Shown: one piece after another, positions 25,264 to 32,459 of the stretch
Layout of the letters: each line of letters begins with the position of its first letter
Position numbering within the stretch: the first letter of the stretch is position 1
Assembly (NCBI GenBank): GCA_022865305.1
Contig: JALHSP010000106.1
Span: 1 to 35,036, forward strand
Length of the DNA: 35,036 nt
From: Bacteroidales bacterium
GTDB lineage: Bacteria; Bacteroidota; Bacteroidia; Bacteroidales; VadinHA17
Direction: 5' to 3'
Position numbers and translations under genes: made by a program
Notes under the pieces: generated by a model
Told to the model about the DNA's origin: nothing
The model's input: only the letters and a program-made list of their open reading frames with translations
The model's database searches: none

Positions 25264-25634
25264 TTACAGAACTTTGCTGACTTATCAATCATGGAATAAA
25301 GCATTTTACCAATTGATTCACATATTCCAAGAAGCCGTTTAGTATCTTCAATATTGAGGTATTTACATTCTTGAGAAATCTCTAACCAATGCTGTGTCTC
25401 TTGTTGCTCAGAATCAGCATCTGTAAGTTTTGAAATAAAATGTCTTTCATAATTCCTCTTCCCCCATGCTTCAGCTATTTGTGCCCCTATTGATCTTGAG
25501 GATCGTCTTATTTGGTCAGTTAATGAATATCTCTCCTCAACCGGAAAACTCTTACTAAGAATAAATATCTCCCTTGATAATTCTCGAGACATTTTATAAA
25601 CCTCAAGTTCTTTGAAACTCTTAACATATTCCAT
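25248..25634 (-). CDS. S23-type four-helix-bundle protein (element 4)
   Basis: 128 residues, ATG 25634. Signatures VKSFKELEVYKMSRE, FPVEERYSLTDQIRRSSRS, AQIAEAWGKRNYE, HFISKLTDADSEQ and ETQHW. Closely similar to the element-3 protein 9 kb away; differences are spread over the length and the tail differs because this copy ends inside an array (KISNR). Lies between the second AbiE pair and the asparagine-synthase-like gene. Function unknown. Confidence 0.93.
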   Translation of the reverse strand: MEYVKSFKELEVYKMSRELSREIFILSKSFPVEERYSLTDQIRRSSRSIGAQIAEAWGKRNYERHFISKLTDADSEQQETQHWLEISQECKYLNIEDTKRLLGICESIGKMLYSMIDKSAKFCKISNR

Positions 25635-25655
25635 TTTTATTCAAATTTCCCAATT

Positions 25656-25697
25656 AAATACCGAATACCGATTACCGAATACCGATCACTGATTACC
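25656..25697. repeat. CCGAATA / CCGATTA array, right arm of S23 element 4
   Basis: Six 7-nt units on the + strand (AATACCG twice, ATTACCG, AATACCG, ATCACTG, ATTACC), 22 bp upstream of the S23 start. Mostly inverted relative to the GGTATTCGG units of the left arm. Confidence 0.8.
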
Positions 25698-25746
25698 CCT
25701 TGTACACTTAAACTAAATCAACAATAGACCTTAGTGCTGGTGGCAT

Positions 25747-27423
25747 TTAAATTTTTTCAATCAAATAAGACAGACTTATAATCTTAAAGAGAACTTCTTT
25801 ATTAATGTTATTAATATCATCCGTATTAAAATAGTCAGATGAAACTGGGATACTCTGCCAATAATCCCGATTTGTATCCCAGGCCTTTACTACACCGTAT
25901 GGATCCAAATCCCGAGGAACATTACTGGTTATTTTTTTCAGATAGCCTTTTACAATATTCACTTTGCCAAAGAAATTTATCAGATCATCGGGCTTGTATC
26001 CCTTGTCAGTTATCATTTTGCCAAAGGGAGGATAAGCTTTCTTAATTATGTGTGCATATAAAACCTGTCCCTTATATCTTTTTAAAGGATTATGCTCAAA
26101 AAAATCAGAATGGATACCAACCAGTCCTGTTTTAAAAATTGCCTTCAGAAAATCAATATCAAGGAATGGGGTCCTGTTCCTCAGATATTTAAACTGATTA
26201 ACCATTTCGGCCCCAAAATATTTCCTGAATATCTCTTCAAACACAAAAACATAAAACCTTTGATTCTTTGTAAGTCCGGAATAAGTTTGATTATAATATG
26301 GTAATTGCAGAATATCTTCTTTTAATGCTCCCCAGCAGTTCTTGTATGTATCTCTGTTCAGACAATCAAATTCCTTACTGTTTTCAATTGCTTTTATACT
26401 CTCTTCCGCATTCCGGGAATTAAACAAAGTATACAGGTTCCCGGAGATGACCGCCCCGGCAACATGTGCTGCACGGAATATCTCGCTTCCAAAATTGCCT
26501 GTAATTATATATCCATTTTTTGCAGAAAGCTGTTTTGCAGCAAAAAGATAATGGGCTCTTGCAAATGTTGCAGTACCTGATGAGTTCCGGATGAACTCCT
26601 GCCCGCAATTAAGGCTGCTTTCCCGGGCATATTGATCATTAAGCTCAATATTTATGAAAGGAATCCCGGCTTGTTTAGTTAACTGTGAAGCAATTTGTGT
26701 ATCCTTCGATGCAGTTGATCCAAAACTGTAGCATGAGAACTCCTTTTTGTGATAAAGTCCCGCTGAAACCAGCGTGCGCCCGTCAAATCCTCCGGTCAAA
26801 GCGTGAACATAAGGTTTTTCGGGCAGGTATTTTTTTACTGTTTCAAGGAAAAAATCCCTGACATGATTAACGGATTTCTTCCATGGTTTTGGAGATGATG
26901 AAAAGTATTCCTCAATTTTAGTATGTTTTATGATTTTTACCTCTGTGCCTGAAATTTTTAAATATGAATTTGAGGGAAGAAGTTTTACATCTTTATAAAT
27001 ACTGCTGTTAAAAAGAGGGTAATTGAATAAAATTGTTTCAAGTATAAACTGGCGGGAGATGTCTTTTAAATGCAGATGTTCACCAAGGCTTAGGGCATTT
27101 TCTGAAAAGATTATCCTATCCCTATTCTGATAATAGTACAAAGGCAGAATGGAGAACATCGAGTTTCCAATATATGTTTCACCGTTCGCTTTGTTCAGTA
27201 AAATATAATAATAATGTCCATACAGGTTGCTTACAATAAATTCCGGTTCAGGATTTTTTTGAAGTTCTTCTTTAAATCCCTCATTGCTTATCGGATCACC
27301 CCAGGCTATGAATTCATAAGCCGGATCTTGAAAATGCAATTCAACTACCGGTTTTTTAACAAACAGATCTGTTACTTCTGTTAATTTTCTATTTAATGGT
27401 ATATCTAAAAGAAATTCAATCAT
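25747..27423 (-). CDS. Asparagine-synthase-like amidotransferase without the glutaminase cysteine
   Basis: 558 residues, ATG 27423. The N-terminal domain (1-~180) has the glutaminase-like fold of asparagine synthases (GHYYYILLNKANGETYIGNSMF, LPLYYYQNRDRIIFSENA), but the protein starts MIEF and so lacks the catalytic Cys2. The synthetase domain has the ATP pyrophosphatase loop as TGGFDGR (210-216) instead of SGGxDS, then GYIITGNFGSEIFR and FLDIDFLKA. Such variants are common in capsule and exopolysaccharide loci, where they may amidate or modify glycan components. Free ammonia or another nucleophile would have to replace glutamine. Its neighbour upstream is an AAA_14 ATPase, downstream an S23 element. 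Confidence 0.85.
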   Translation of the reverse strand: MIEFLLDIPLNRKLTEVTDLFVKKPVVELHFQDPAYEFIAWGDPISNEGFKEELQKNPEPEFIVSNLYGHYYYILLNKANGETYIGNSMFSILPLYYYQNRDRIIFSENALSLGEHLHLKDISRQFILETILFNYPLFNSSIYKDVKLLPSNSYLKISGTEVKIIKHTKIEEYFSSSPKPWKKSVNHVRDFFLETVKKYLPEKPYVHALTGGFDGRTLVSAGLYHKKEFSCYSFGSTASKDTQIASQLTKQAGIPFINIELNDQYARESSLNCGQEFIRNSSGTATFARAHYLFAAKQLSAKNGYIITGNFGSEIFRAAHVAGAVISGNLYTLFNSRNAEESIKAIENSKEFDCLNRDTYKNCWGALKEDILQLPYYNQTYSGLTKNQRFYVFVFEEIFRKYFGAEMVNQFKYLRNRTPFLDIDFLKAIFKTGLVGIHSDFFEHNPLKRYKGQVLYAHIIKKAYPPFGKMITDKGYKPDDLINFFGKVNIVKGYLKKITSNVPRDLDPYGVVKAWDTNRDYWQSIPVSSDYFNTDDINNINKEVLFKIISLSYLIEKI

Positions 27424-27439
27424 TCTCTCTTCCTGTCCT

Positions 27440-27597
27440 GGTATTCGGTATACGGTAACCGGTATTCGGTTTTACCGACTTACTGATTACCGATTACTGA
27501 TTACCGACTACTGATTACCGACTACTAATTGACTAACTGCTCACCTCTCTCCGCTACCTCTTTCATCCGGCGTGCGGCATCCGGTATTCGGTTTGCA
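27440..27597. repeat. A-B heptamer hairpin unit 6 and adjoining fragments
   Basis: Block A (GGTATTCGGTATACGGTAACCGG, 27440-27471), block B (ACTGATTACCGATTACTG, 27473-27530), then a CTCACCTCTCTCCG stretch and a further short A-type piece (CATCCGGTATTCGG, 27582-27597). The rest of the 251-bp gap to 27674 shows no gene. Confidence 0.75.
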
Positions 27598-27674
27598 GCT
27601 AATGGTGCCTGGCACTACCTGCTCCCTACTTTCTTACACCAGTTTGTCTCAGCTAAGCAAAAAATCGGATGTTT

Positions 27675-28847
27675 CTAAATTATTTGAGTAATTACCGAAG
27701 AAAACTCTTCCCAGGTAATAACCTGAATCCCCAGTATATTGCTTGTGTTTTGGCCGGTATAAATAACCATTTTTTTAATCTTGTCTGTTTTATCGCCCCT
27801 TGGAAAAAGTTTCAGGTTTCTAAGATAATCAACGTTAAAAGTTTGGCCTCCTTTGATTTCAAGTGCGATAATTTCGCCATTCCCTCTTTCTATGATACAA
27901 TCTATTTCCACACCATTGCTTTCGCGCCAGTAATATACTGAAGGACGTTTCCCGCTGTGCATTTGACATTTAATGATTTCACTGATGACTAGATTTTCAA
28001 ACAAAGCTCCGTATAAAAAATGTGTGCGTAATATTTCAGGTTGGATAAGCCTGAGTAAGGATGAGGCAACGCCAGTATCATAAAAATAGATTTTTGGTGA
28101 TTTAATAATCCTCTTGTTAAAATTCCGGAAGTAAGGTTGCAACTGAAAGATAATGTAACTCGATTCGAGTAACGATAACCAGGATTTAGCAGTATTAACC
28201 GCAATTCCGGTATCGTTCGCCAATGATGTCAGGTTTAATACCTGCCCGATTCGGCCTGCACATAAACCCAAAAAACGTGAAAAGGTCTGCAGATTTTCCA
28301 CAGCCTTTAAGGTTCTGATGTCCCTTTCGATATATGTCTGTAAATAAGAAGGATAAAAGTCCTCTGGTCCAATTTTCTGATCATGAAGCCGCGGATAGAA
28401 TCCATTTAAAATGGTCTGTGCCAGATCCTGATTATTCAACGAATTCAGTTCTGTTATATCAAAAGGCAATAATTGGTTAATACTCACCCTCCCTGCCAGA
28501 GATTGAGATATATGATTATTCAGGAGAAAGCTTTGAGAACCTGATAGCAGGTATTGCCCGGTGGTATTCCGCTCATCAGAAACCACCTGGATATAGCTGA
28601 ACAATTCAGGGAGGTTTTGGGCCTCATCAAAAATCACCTGAGGACCGGTATCTTTTAAGAAGCCAATCGAATCGGCCAATATCATTTCCCTGATGTCTAT
28701 TCGTTCCAGATTGAAATATTTGCAATGACCGAAAGCAGTTTTAAGCAACGTGGTTTTTCCCGATTGACGAGGACCTGTTAGCGAAACGATCGGGAATTTT
28801 GTCAACATTTTTTGCAGATGTTCAGTGATTCTTCTGTGAATTATCAT
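27675..28847 (-). CDS. AAA_14 / DUF4143 ATP-binding protein (third of three)
   Basis: 390 residues, ATG 28847. Walker A GPRQSGKTT (25-33), Walker B PQVIFDEAQ (about 69-77), sensor QYLLSGSQSFLL, then winged-helix-like TSLANDTGIAVNTAKSWLSLL, KIYFYDTGVASSLL and an intact nuclease-like core VEIDCIIERGNGEIIALEIKGG (D...ExK; shown in full for its key residues). It is the copy closest to the family standard. It stands alone inside the glycan locus with its own promoter and a perfect palindrome, so it is likely regulated independently of the neighbours. Substrate unknown. Confidence 0.88.
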   Translation of the reverse strand: MIIHRRITEHLQKMLTKFPIVSLTGPRQSGKTTLLKTAFGHCKYFNLERIDIREMILADSIGFLKDTGPQVIFDEAQNLPELFSYIQVVSDERNTTGQYLLSGSQSFLLNNHISQSLAGRVSINQLLPFDITELNSLNNQDLAQTILNGFYPRLHDQKIGPEDFYPSYLQTYIERDIRTLKAVENLQTFSRFLGLCAGRIGQVLNLTSLANDTGIAVNTAKSWLSLLESSYIIFQLQPYFRNFNKRIIKSPKIYFYDTGVASSLLRLIQPEILRTHFLYGALFENLVISEIIKCQMHSGKRPSVYYWRESNGVEIDCIIERGNGEIIALEIKGGQTFNVDYLRNLKLFPRGDKTDKIKKMVIYTGQNTSNILGIQVITWEEFSSVITQII

Positions 28848-28857
28848 TTTATGTTAT

Positions 28858-28880
28858 TTTGCAATATCATTGCAAATATA
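28858..28880 (-). promoter_or_regulatory. Promoter with perfect 19-bp operator-like palindrome
   Basis: TTTGCAAT-ATC-ATTGCAAA (28858-28876) is an 8+3+8 perfect inverted repeat. It overlaps TATATTTG on the minus strand (28873-28880, exact match to TAnnTTTG) and covers the expected transcription start. A regulator bound here should repress the AAA_14 gene. Confidence 0.65.
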
Positions 28881-28920
28881 CATACTTTTTTATTTCTGGT
28901 AACTATTGTAAAAGAGTTTA

Positions 28921-28974
28921 GAGTTCAGCGTTCAGTTTCGGGTTTACCTTACAATTACCGATTACCGACTACCT
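28921..28974. repeat. Degenerate A-B heptamer unit
   Basis: GTTCAGCGTTCAGTTTCGGG (weak A) followed by AATTACCGATTACCGACTACC (B). B contains the TAA (28955-28957) of the deacetylase gene and its last residues GNR. Confidence 0.6.
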
Positions 28975-29965
28975 CTTCCGCTAATTTGCTCATCGTTTTA
29001 ACCTCTATCTTGCCAGAACTCCGATAATCAGCAACCATCTTTAAAACCTCCGGCATTAAGTTTTCAAGATACCATTTATCCATCGAAGGATGAAACCAGA
29101 AATGGCAGACAAGTTTGTATTTTGCTGCCTTAATTAAATAATTCCGGATCATCTTTAAATGGAATTCCTTAGTCCATCCATAAGGATCTTTATCCAGTCC
29201 AAGCGAACTGGGAATTGCAACCATACCATGTGAATCTACATAAGGCAGATCAATATGATATCTCATCGGCTTGCGATAGCAGGTAAATCCCCTCTCTTTA
29301 AGGCTCTCATAATTCCCGAATGTTCCCCCAGGAAAAACCATGCTATTCAGTTTGATACCTTTATCAGCGGCCAGTTTTATACAGGCATCAATCTCTGCAT
29401 CAGCTAATGATTTCGGGCAATTTTTATATGTAAAATCTATATGCGAAAAAGTATGGCATCCAATTTCATGGTTAGTCTTTGATGCTATAATCCGGTCGAT
29501 CAGATCAGAGGCATACCAGGCCGGATCGCTTTTAACATCTGTACATGAATCATGTTGGTACCAGTCACCTGAGCTAAAATTCCAATTCCTGTTTTCAAAA
29601 AATCCGGGACGAGGCATTTCCGGATGTGCCAACCCATTTACCCCTCTTATACACTGACTGAGAAACAGATGTCCGACAGTGGCCCAGGTAACAGGGATAT
29701 TATACTTCTCAAAAAGATCTAGTATAACAGGTACATTTTTTCTTTCAGAAAGTCCTTTTTCAATTGCTTCTTTCTGTTTCGTTTTCGAAAAACTGAAAGC
29801 CCATGCCATTTCAAAATCGGCGGAAAAAATTACAATACCTTTTTCAAAGGGTGATTTGGCGGCTTTATTTACAGTAGGTTTAATCCCGGAATTAACAAGG
29901 AATTTTGTCAAACGTCCCTGATTCCTTACTGAAAGAGAGGCTCGTATTTTTGAATAAACATTCAT
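28955..29965 (-). CDS. Polysaccharide deacetylase family protein (NodB-like)
   Basis: 336 residues, ATG 29965. The CE4/NodB-like domain covers most of the protein: motif 1 SADFE (usual form DD, here DFE), VPVTWATVGHLFL, motif 2 HEIGCHTFSHIDF with H-x3-H metal ligands, motif 3 MVFPGGTFGNYESL, and a late CHFWFHPSMDKW. It probably removes N-acetyl groups from a glycan made by this locus. No signal peptide is visible, so cytoplasmic or inner-face action is likely. It follows the GT4 gene, with hairpin unit 7 between them; its own stop lies in an array. Confidence 0.88.
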   Translation of the reverse strand: MNVYSKIRASLSVRNQGRLTKFLVNSGIKPTVNKAAKSPFEKGIVIFSADFEMAWAFSFSKTKQKEAIEKGLSERKNVPVILDLFEKYNIPVTWATVGHLFLSQCIRGVNGLAHPEMPRPGFFENRNWNFSSGDWYQHDSCTDVKSDPAWYASDLIDRIIASKTNHEIGCHTFSHIDFTYKNCPKSLADAEIDACIKLAADKGIKLNSMVFPGGTFGNYESLKERGFTCYRKPMRYHIDLPYVDSHGMVAIPSSLGLDKDPYGWTKEFHLKMIRNYLIKAAKYKLVCHFWFHPSMDKWYLENLMPEVLKMVADYRSSGKIEVKTMSKLAEEVVGNR

Positions 29966-29970
29966 TATTC

Positions 29971-29986
29971 TTCACCGCTAAGACGC
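29971..29986. repeat. 16-nt motif upstream of start codon, copy 2
   Basis: TTCACCGCTAAGACGC, 5 nt upstream of the deacetylase ATG and before a GGTATTCGG array; identical to 21804-21819. Confidence 0.6.
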
Positions 29987-29995
29987 CAAGTTTTT

Positions 29996-30141
29996 GGTAT
30001 TCGGTATTCGGTATTCGGTATTCAGTATTCGATGGTATTAACTGATTACCAATTACTGATTACCGATTACTGATTACTGATTACCGATTACCGATTACTG
30101 ATTACTGATTACCGATTACTGATTACCGATTACCGATTACT
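29996..30141. repeat. A-B heptamer hairpin unit 7
   Basis: Block A (five GGTATTCGG-type units, 29996-30031) and a long block B (about fourteen ATTACCG/ATTACTG units, 30040-30141). B contains the TAA (30123-30125) of the GT4 gene. This is the last array on the right; none is seen from 30142 to 35036. Confidence 0.85.
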
Positions 30142-31235
30142 TTTCCCTCCATCACCTTTTCTATTATCTCTTCAAATCTATTAACCATAGTATCCACTGA
30201 AAACTTCTTCAAATGAGCCTTGTATTCTTCAGATTGCGGATCAAATGAAGCTTTAAGTTCTTGTGATTTAATCAGACACTGGTAAAGTGCTTCATGATAC
30301 TTATATGTGAACAGCATGGATGAGGCTGGAAAAACTGTTTCCGGAATCCCTCCGACATTTGTAGCAATTATCGGTAGTCCGGCATACATCCCCTCAAGAA
30401 TTGCATTTGAAATACCCTCCCCACGGGAGGAGTGGATCATTATATCGCTTGCAAAGAGGTAGTCTTTTACATTTTCGGTTTTCCCGATTAAAAACACCCT
30501 CTCTTCAAGATTAAAATCTTTTATAAACATTTCTATTTCACCCCTCATCGGTCCGTCACCCAGAATAAGATAATAAAAAACAAAATCGCTCTTTAACTTT
30601 GCAAGCTCCTTTAATACAGTGAAATAGTCTTTATACGGGACAAAGTTGGCTACAGAGATATAAACAAAACCCGGGTTCTCAAAGTAACCCGGAATCAATT
30701 TGTTTCGCAGTATTTCAATATCGGATTTTGAAAGGTCATTAATAAACTTAGTTTCAATACCGTTATAAAGCACGAATCTTCTTTTGCCCGGTTTCAGATT
30801 ATTTACCCTTAGTCCGGCTTCCGAGTTTGCAATGACATAAGGAGAAAGAAAACATGTTATACTGCGGAGAATATGAGATAATCTTAACAACCTTATTCCA
30901 TGCTGGATAGAAGCATTAATAAATATAAAATTTAATTTTCTGTGTAGTAAAAGTGCAAAAATGGAGGTTTGCAAATCCCATGATATAAGAATTTCTGGTT
31001 TTTCAGAACTAACAATCTGTTTGAAACTATAGTATTTCCCTATCCATGTTCCCCCCTTATAAGTATGACATAAATTATTGTTCAACCCATATTCCGACAA
31101 ATAATTTTCTTCTGAAAAATCTTTTGTAATAATATCCACCCTTACACCTTTATCCAATAATGACCGGGTAAGGATAAACAATTGCCTTTCTTTACCTCCG
31201 CGATAAATTGTATCAGTAGTGAATACTATTTTCAT
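30123..31235 (-). CDS. GT4-family glycosyltransferase
   Basis: 370 residues, ATG 31235. N-terminal domain KIVFTTDTIYRGGKERQLF, a mid-protein switch YISVANFVPYKDYFTVLKEL, and the C-terminal donor domain with YLILGDGPMRGEIE, ERVFLIGKTENVKDYL, SRGEGISNAILEGM (E-x7-E) and PIIATNVGGIPE, all typical of GT4 (Glycos_transf_1). Likely adds one sugar to the lipid-linked repeat unit of this locus on the cytoplasmic side. It starts 15 bp after the next GT4 gene, so the two are co-transcribed. The end (KVIGNR) comes from the array. Confidence 0.92.
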   Translation of the reverse strand: MKIVFTTDTIYRGGKERQLFILTRSLLDKGVRVDIITKDFSEENYLSEYGLNNNLCHTYKGGTWIGKYYSFKQIVSSEKPEILISWDLQTSIFALLLHRKLNFIFINASIQHGIRLLRLSHILRSITCFLSPYVIANSEAGLRVNNLKPGKRRFVLYNGIETKFINDLSKSDIEILRNKLIPGYFENPGFVYISVANFVPYKDYFTVLKELAKLKSDFVFYYLILGDGPMRGEIEMFIKDFNLEERVFLIGKTENVKDYLFASDIMIHSSRGEGISNAILEGMYAGLPIIATNVGGIPETVFPASSMLFTYKYHEALYQCLIKSQELKASFDPQSEEYKAHLKKFSVDTMVNRFEEIIEKVMEGKVIGNR

Positions 31236-31250
31236 TTAATCTGAATGAGA

Positions 31251-32432
31251 TTATTTGTCATTCCGATTAGATAATGTGGCAGCGTAACTTTCTTGCATTT
31301 TCAAAACAATCTGAGACCATGAATACTCTCCCGATGTTGTAATACTTCGAATATTATCTTGCATTTGCTCCAGCAATTCAGTATCAGAAATTAATTGTTC
31401 TATTTTTGAGGCTAATGTATCCGAATCTTTCGGAGGTACCAGAAATCCAGTAATACCATCTTTAACCACTTCCGATAAACCTCCTACATTTGAAGAAATA
31501 ACCGGCTTTAAAAATGCATAAGATGTAGCCACTACCGCTGAATGCGTAGCATCTGTATAAGGTACAGCTACAAATAATGAATTCTTTATTAAACCGCATA
31601 ATTCAGAAGTTTTAATATAGCGATTCAGGAAAATAATATTTTCATTGCTCCCCGGTACAAACCATAAAACTCCTTGCCCCGCGATTAAAAGTTTTACATC
31701 TGGAAAATCTTTACTAACTTGATCAAAAGCCTGAACCAGGTAATCAATCCCTTTATATTTAGAAATACGTCCAAAAAACAGGACGTATTTAACACTTGAG
31801 GGAATGATAAAGTCAGGTTCAAAGTCTTTAAAAACCGTCAGAGTTCCGGAGGGTATATAATTGACCTTTTCTTCCGGTAAATGGTATAATTTGATTAGTT
31901 GATCACGTAAATATTTATAGTGCTGAATATAGTGAAAATTAAATTTCATTAGAAGTTTCTGGAATCCAAATGACCGTTTGTCTTCTTCTCCAGAATGAGG
32001 TAAATAATCGTGAAGCGTCCACACTTTACATGATTTCCTCAGAAAAATTACCAGATAAAGCATGAATCCAGAAATTCCATTATAATGGATAATCCTATAA
32101 TTTTCTTTTTTAACTATTTTAGCAAAAGAAATGATTTTTCGGAGGTTCCTAAATTGTTTATCTTTTAAAAGTTTTCGATCGTATGATCTGAAAATCCTGA
32201 TTTTAAAATCGACTCCTAGGTACTTTTTTATATTTCCTGGCAGAGCCTTAAAAGATCTCTCATAAGAGTTTAAGCCATAATCAAGATCCTTTAATGACAT
32301 GGATAAAACTCCTTCTTCAAACAAATCACCCGACACAAAAAAGATAAGGTTAAAATCAATTGCTCCTGAAAGAGCTTTTGAAAGGCTAAAAACGTTGTCC
32401 GGATGCCCGAAGGCAATCATCAGAACTTTCAC
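31251..32432 (-). CDS. GT4-family glycosyltransferase
   Basis: 393 residues with a GTG start at 32432. The first strand KVLMIAFGHPDN needs this start; the next ATG (32420) would remove part of it. Features: IIHYNGISGFMLYLVIFLRK, VWTLHDYLPHSG, IPSGTLTVFKDF at the linker, then donor domain VLFFGRISKYKGIDYLVQAF, LLIAGQGVLW, and PVISSNVGGLSEVVKDGITGF. The usual E-x7-E is replaced here by YTDATHSAVVATSYA, so catalysis may differ from the standard GT4. It lies 27 bp downstream of the dehydrogenase gene. Confidence 0.9.
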   Translation of the reverse strand: MKVLMIAFGHPDNVFSLSKALSGAIDFNLIFFVSGDLFEEGVLSMSLKDLDYGLNSYERSFKALPGNIKKYLGVDFKIRIFRSYDRKLLKDKQFRNLRKIISFAKIVKKENYRIIHYNGISGFMLYLVIFLRKSCKVWTLHDYLPHSGEEDKRSFGFQKLLMKFNFHYIQHYKYLRDQLIKLYHLPEEKVNYIPSGTLTVFKDFEPDFIIPSSVKYVLFFGRISKYKGIDYLVQAFDQVSKDFPDVKLLIAGQGVLWFVPGSNENIIFLNRYIKTSELCGLIKNSLFVAVPYTDATHSAVVATSYAFLKPVISSNVGGLSEVVKDGITGFLVPPKDSDTLASKIEQLISDTELLEQMQDNIRSITTSGEYSWSQIVLKMQESYAATLSNRNDK

Positions 32433-32459
32433 GATGTAATTATATTTAAAATAGATTTT

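Noticed and set aside
9511-25634. Diversity-generating retroelement, because S23 resembles Avd
   Set aside because: No reverse transcriptase and no template/variable repeat pair is present.
9454-25697. 23S rRNA genes around the S23 frames
   Set aside because: The flanks are short-period arrays and protein-coding genes; no rRNA-like sequence was recognised.
20803-30141. CRISPR arrays
   Set aside because: Units are 7-8 nt, directly adjacent, with no spacers and no cas genes.
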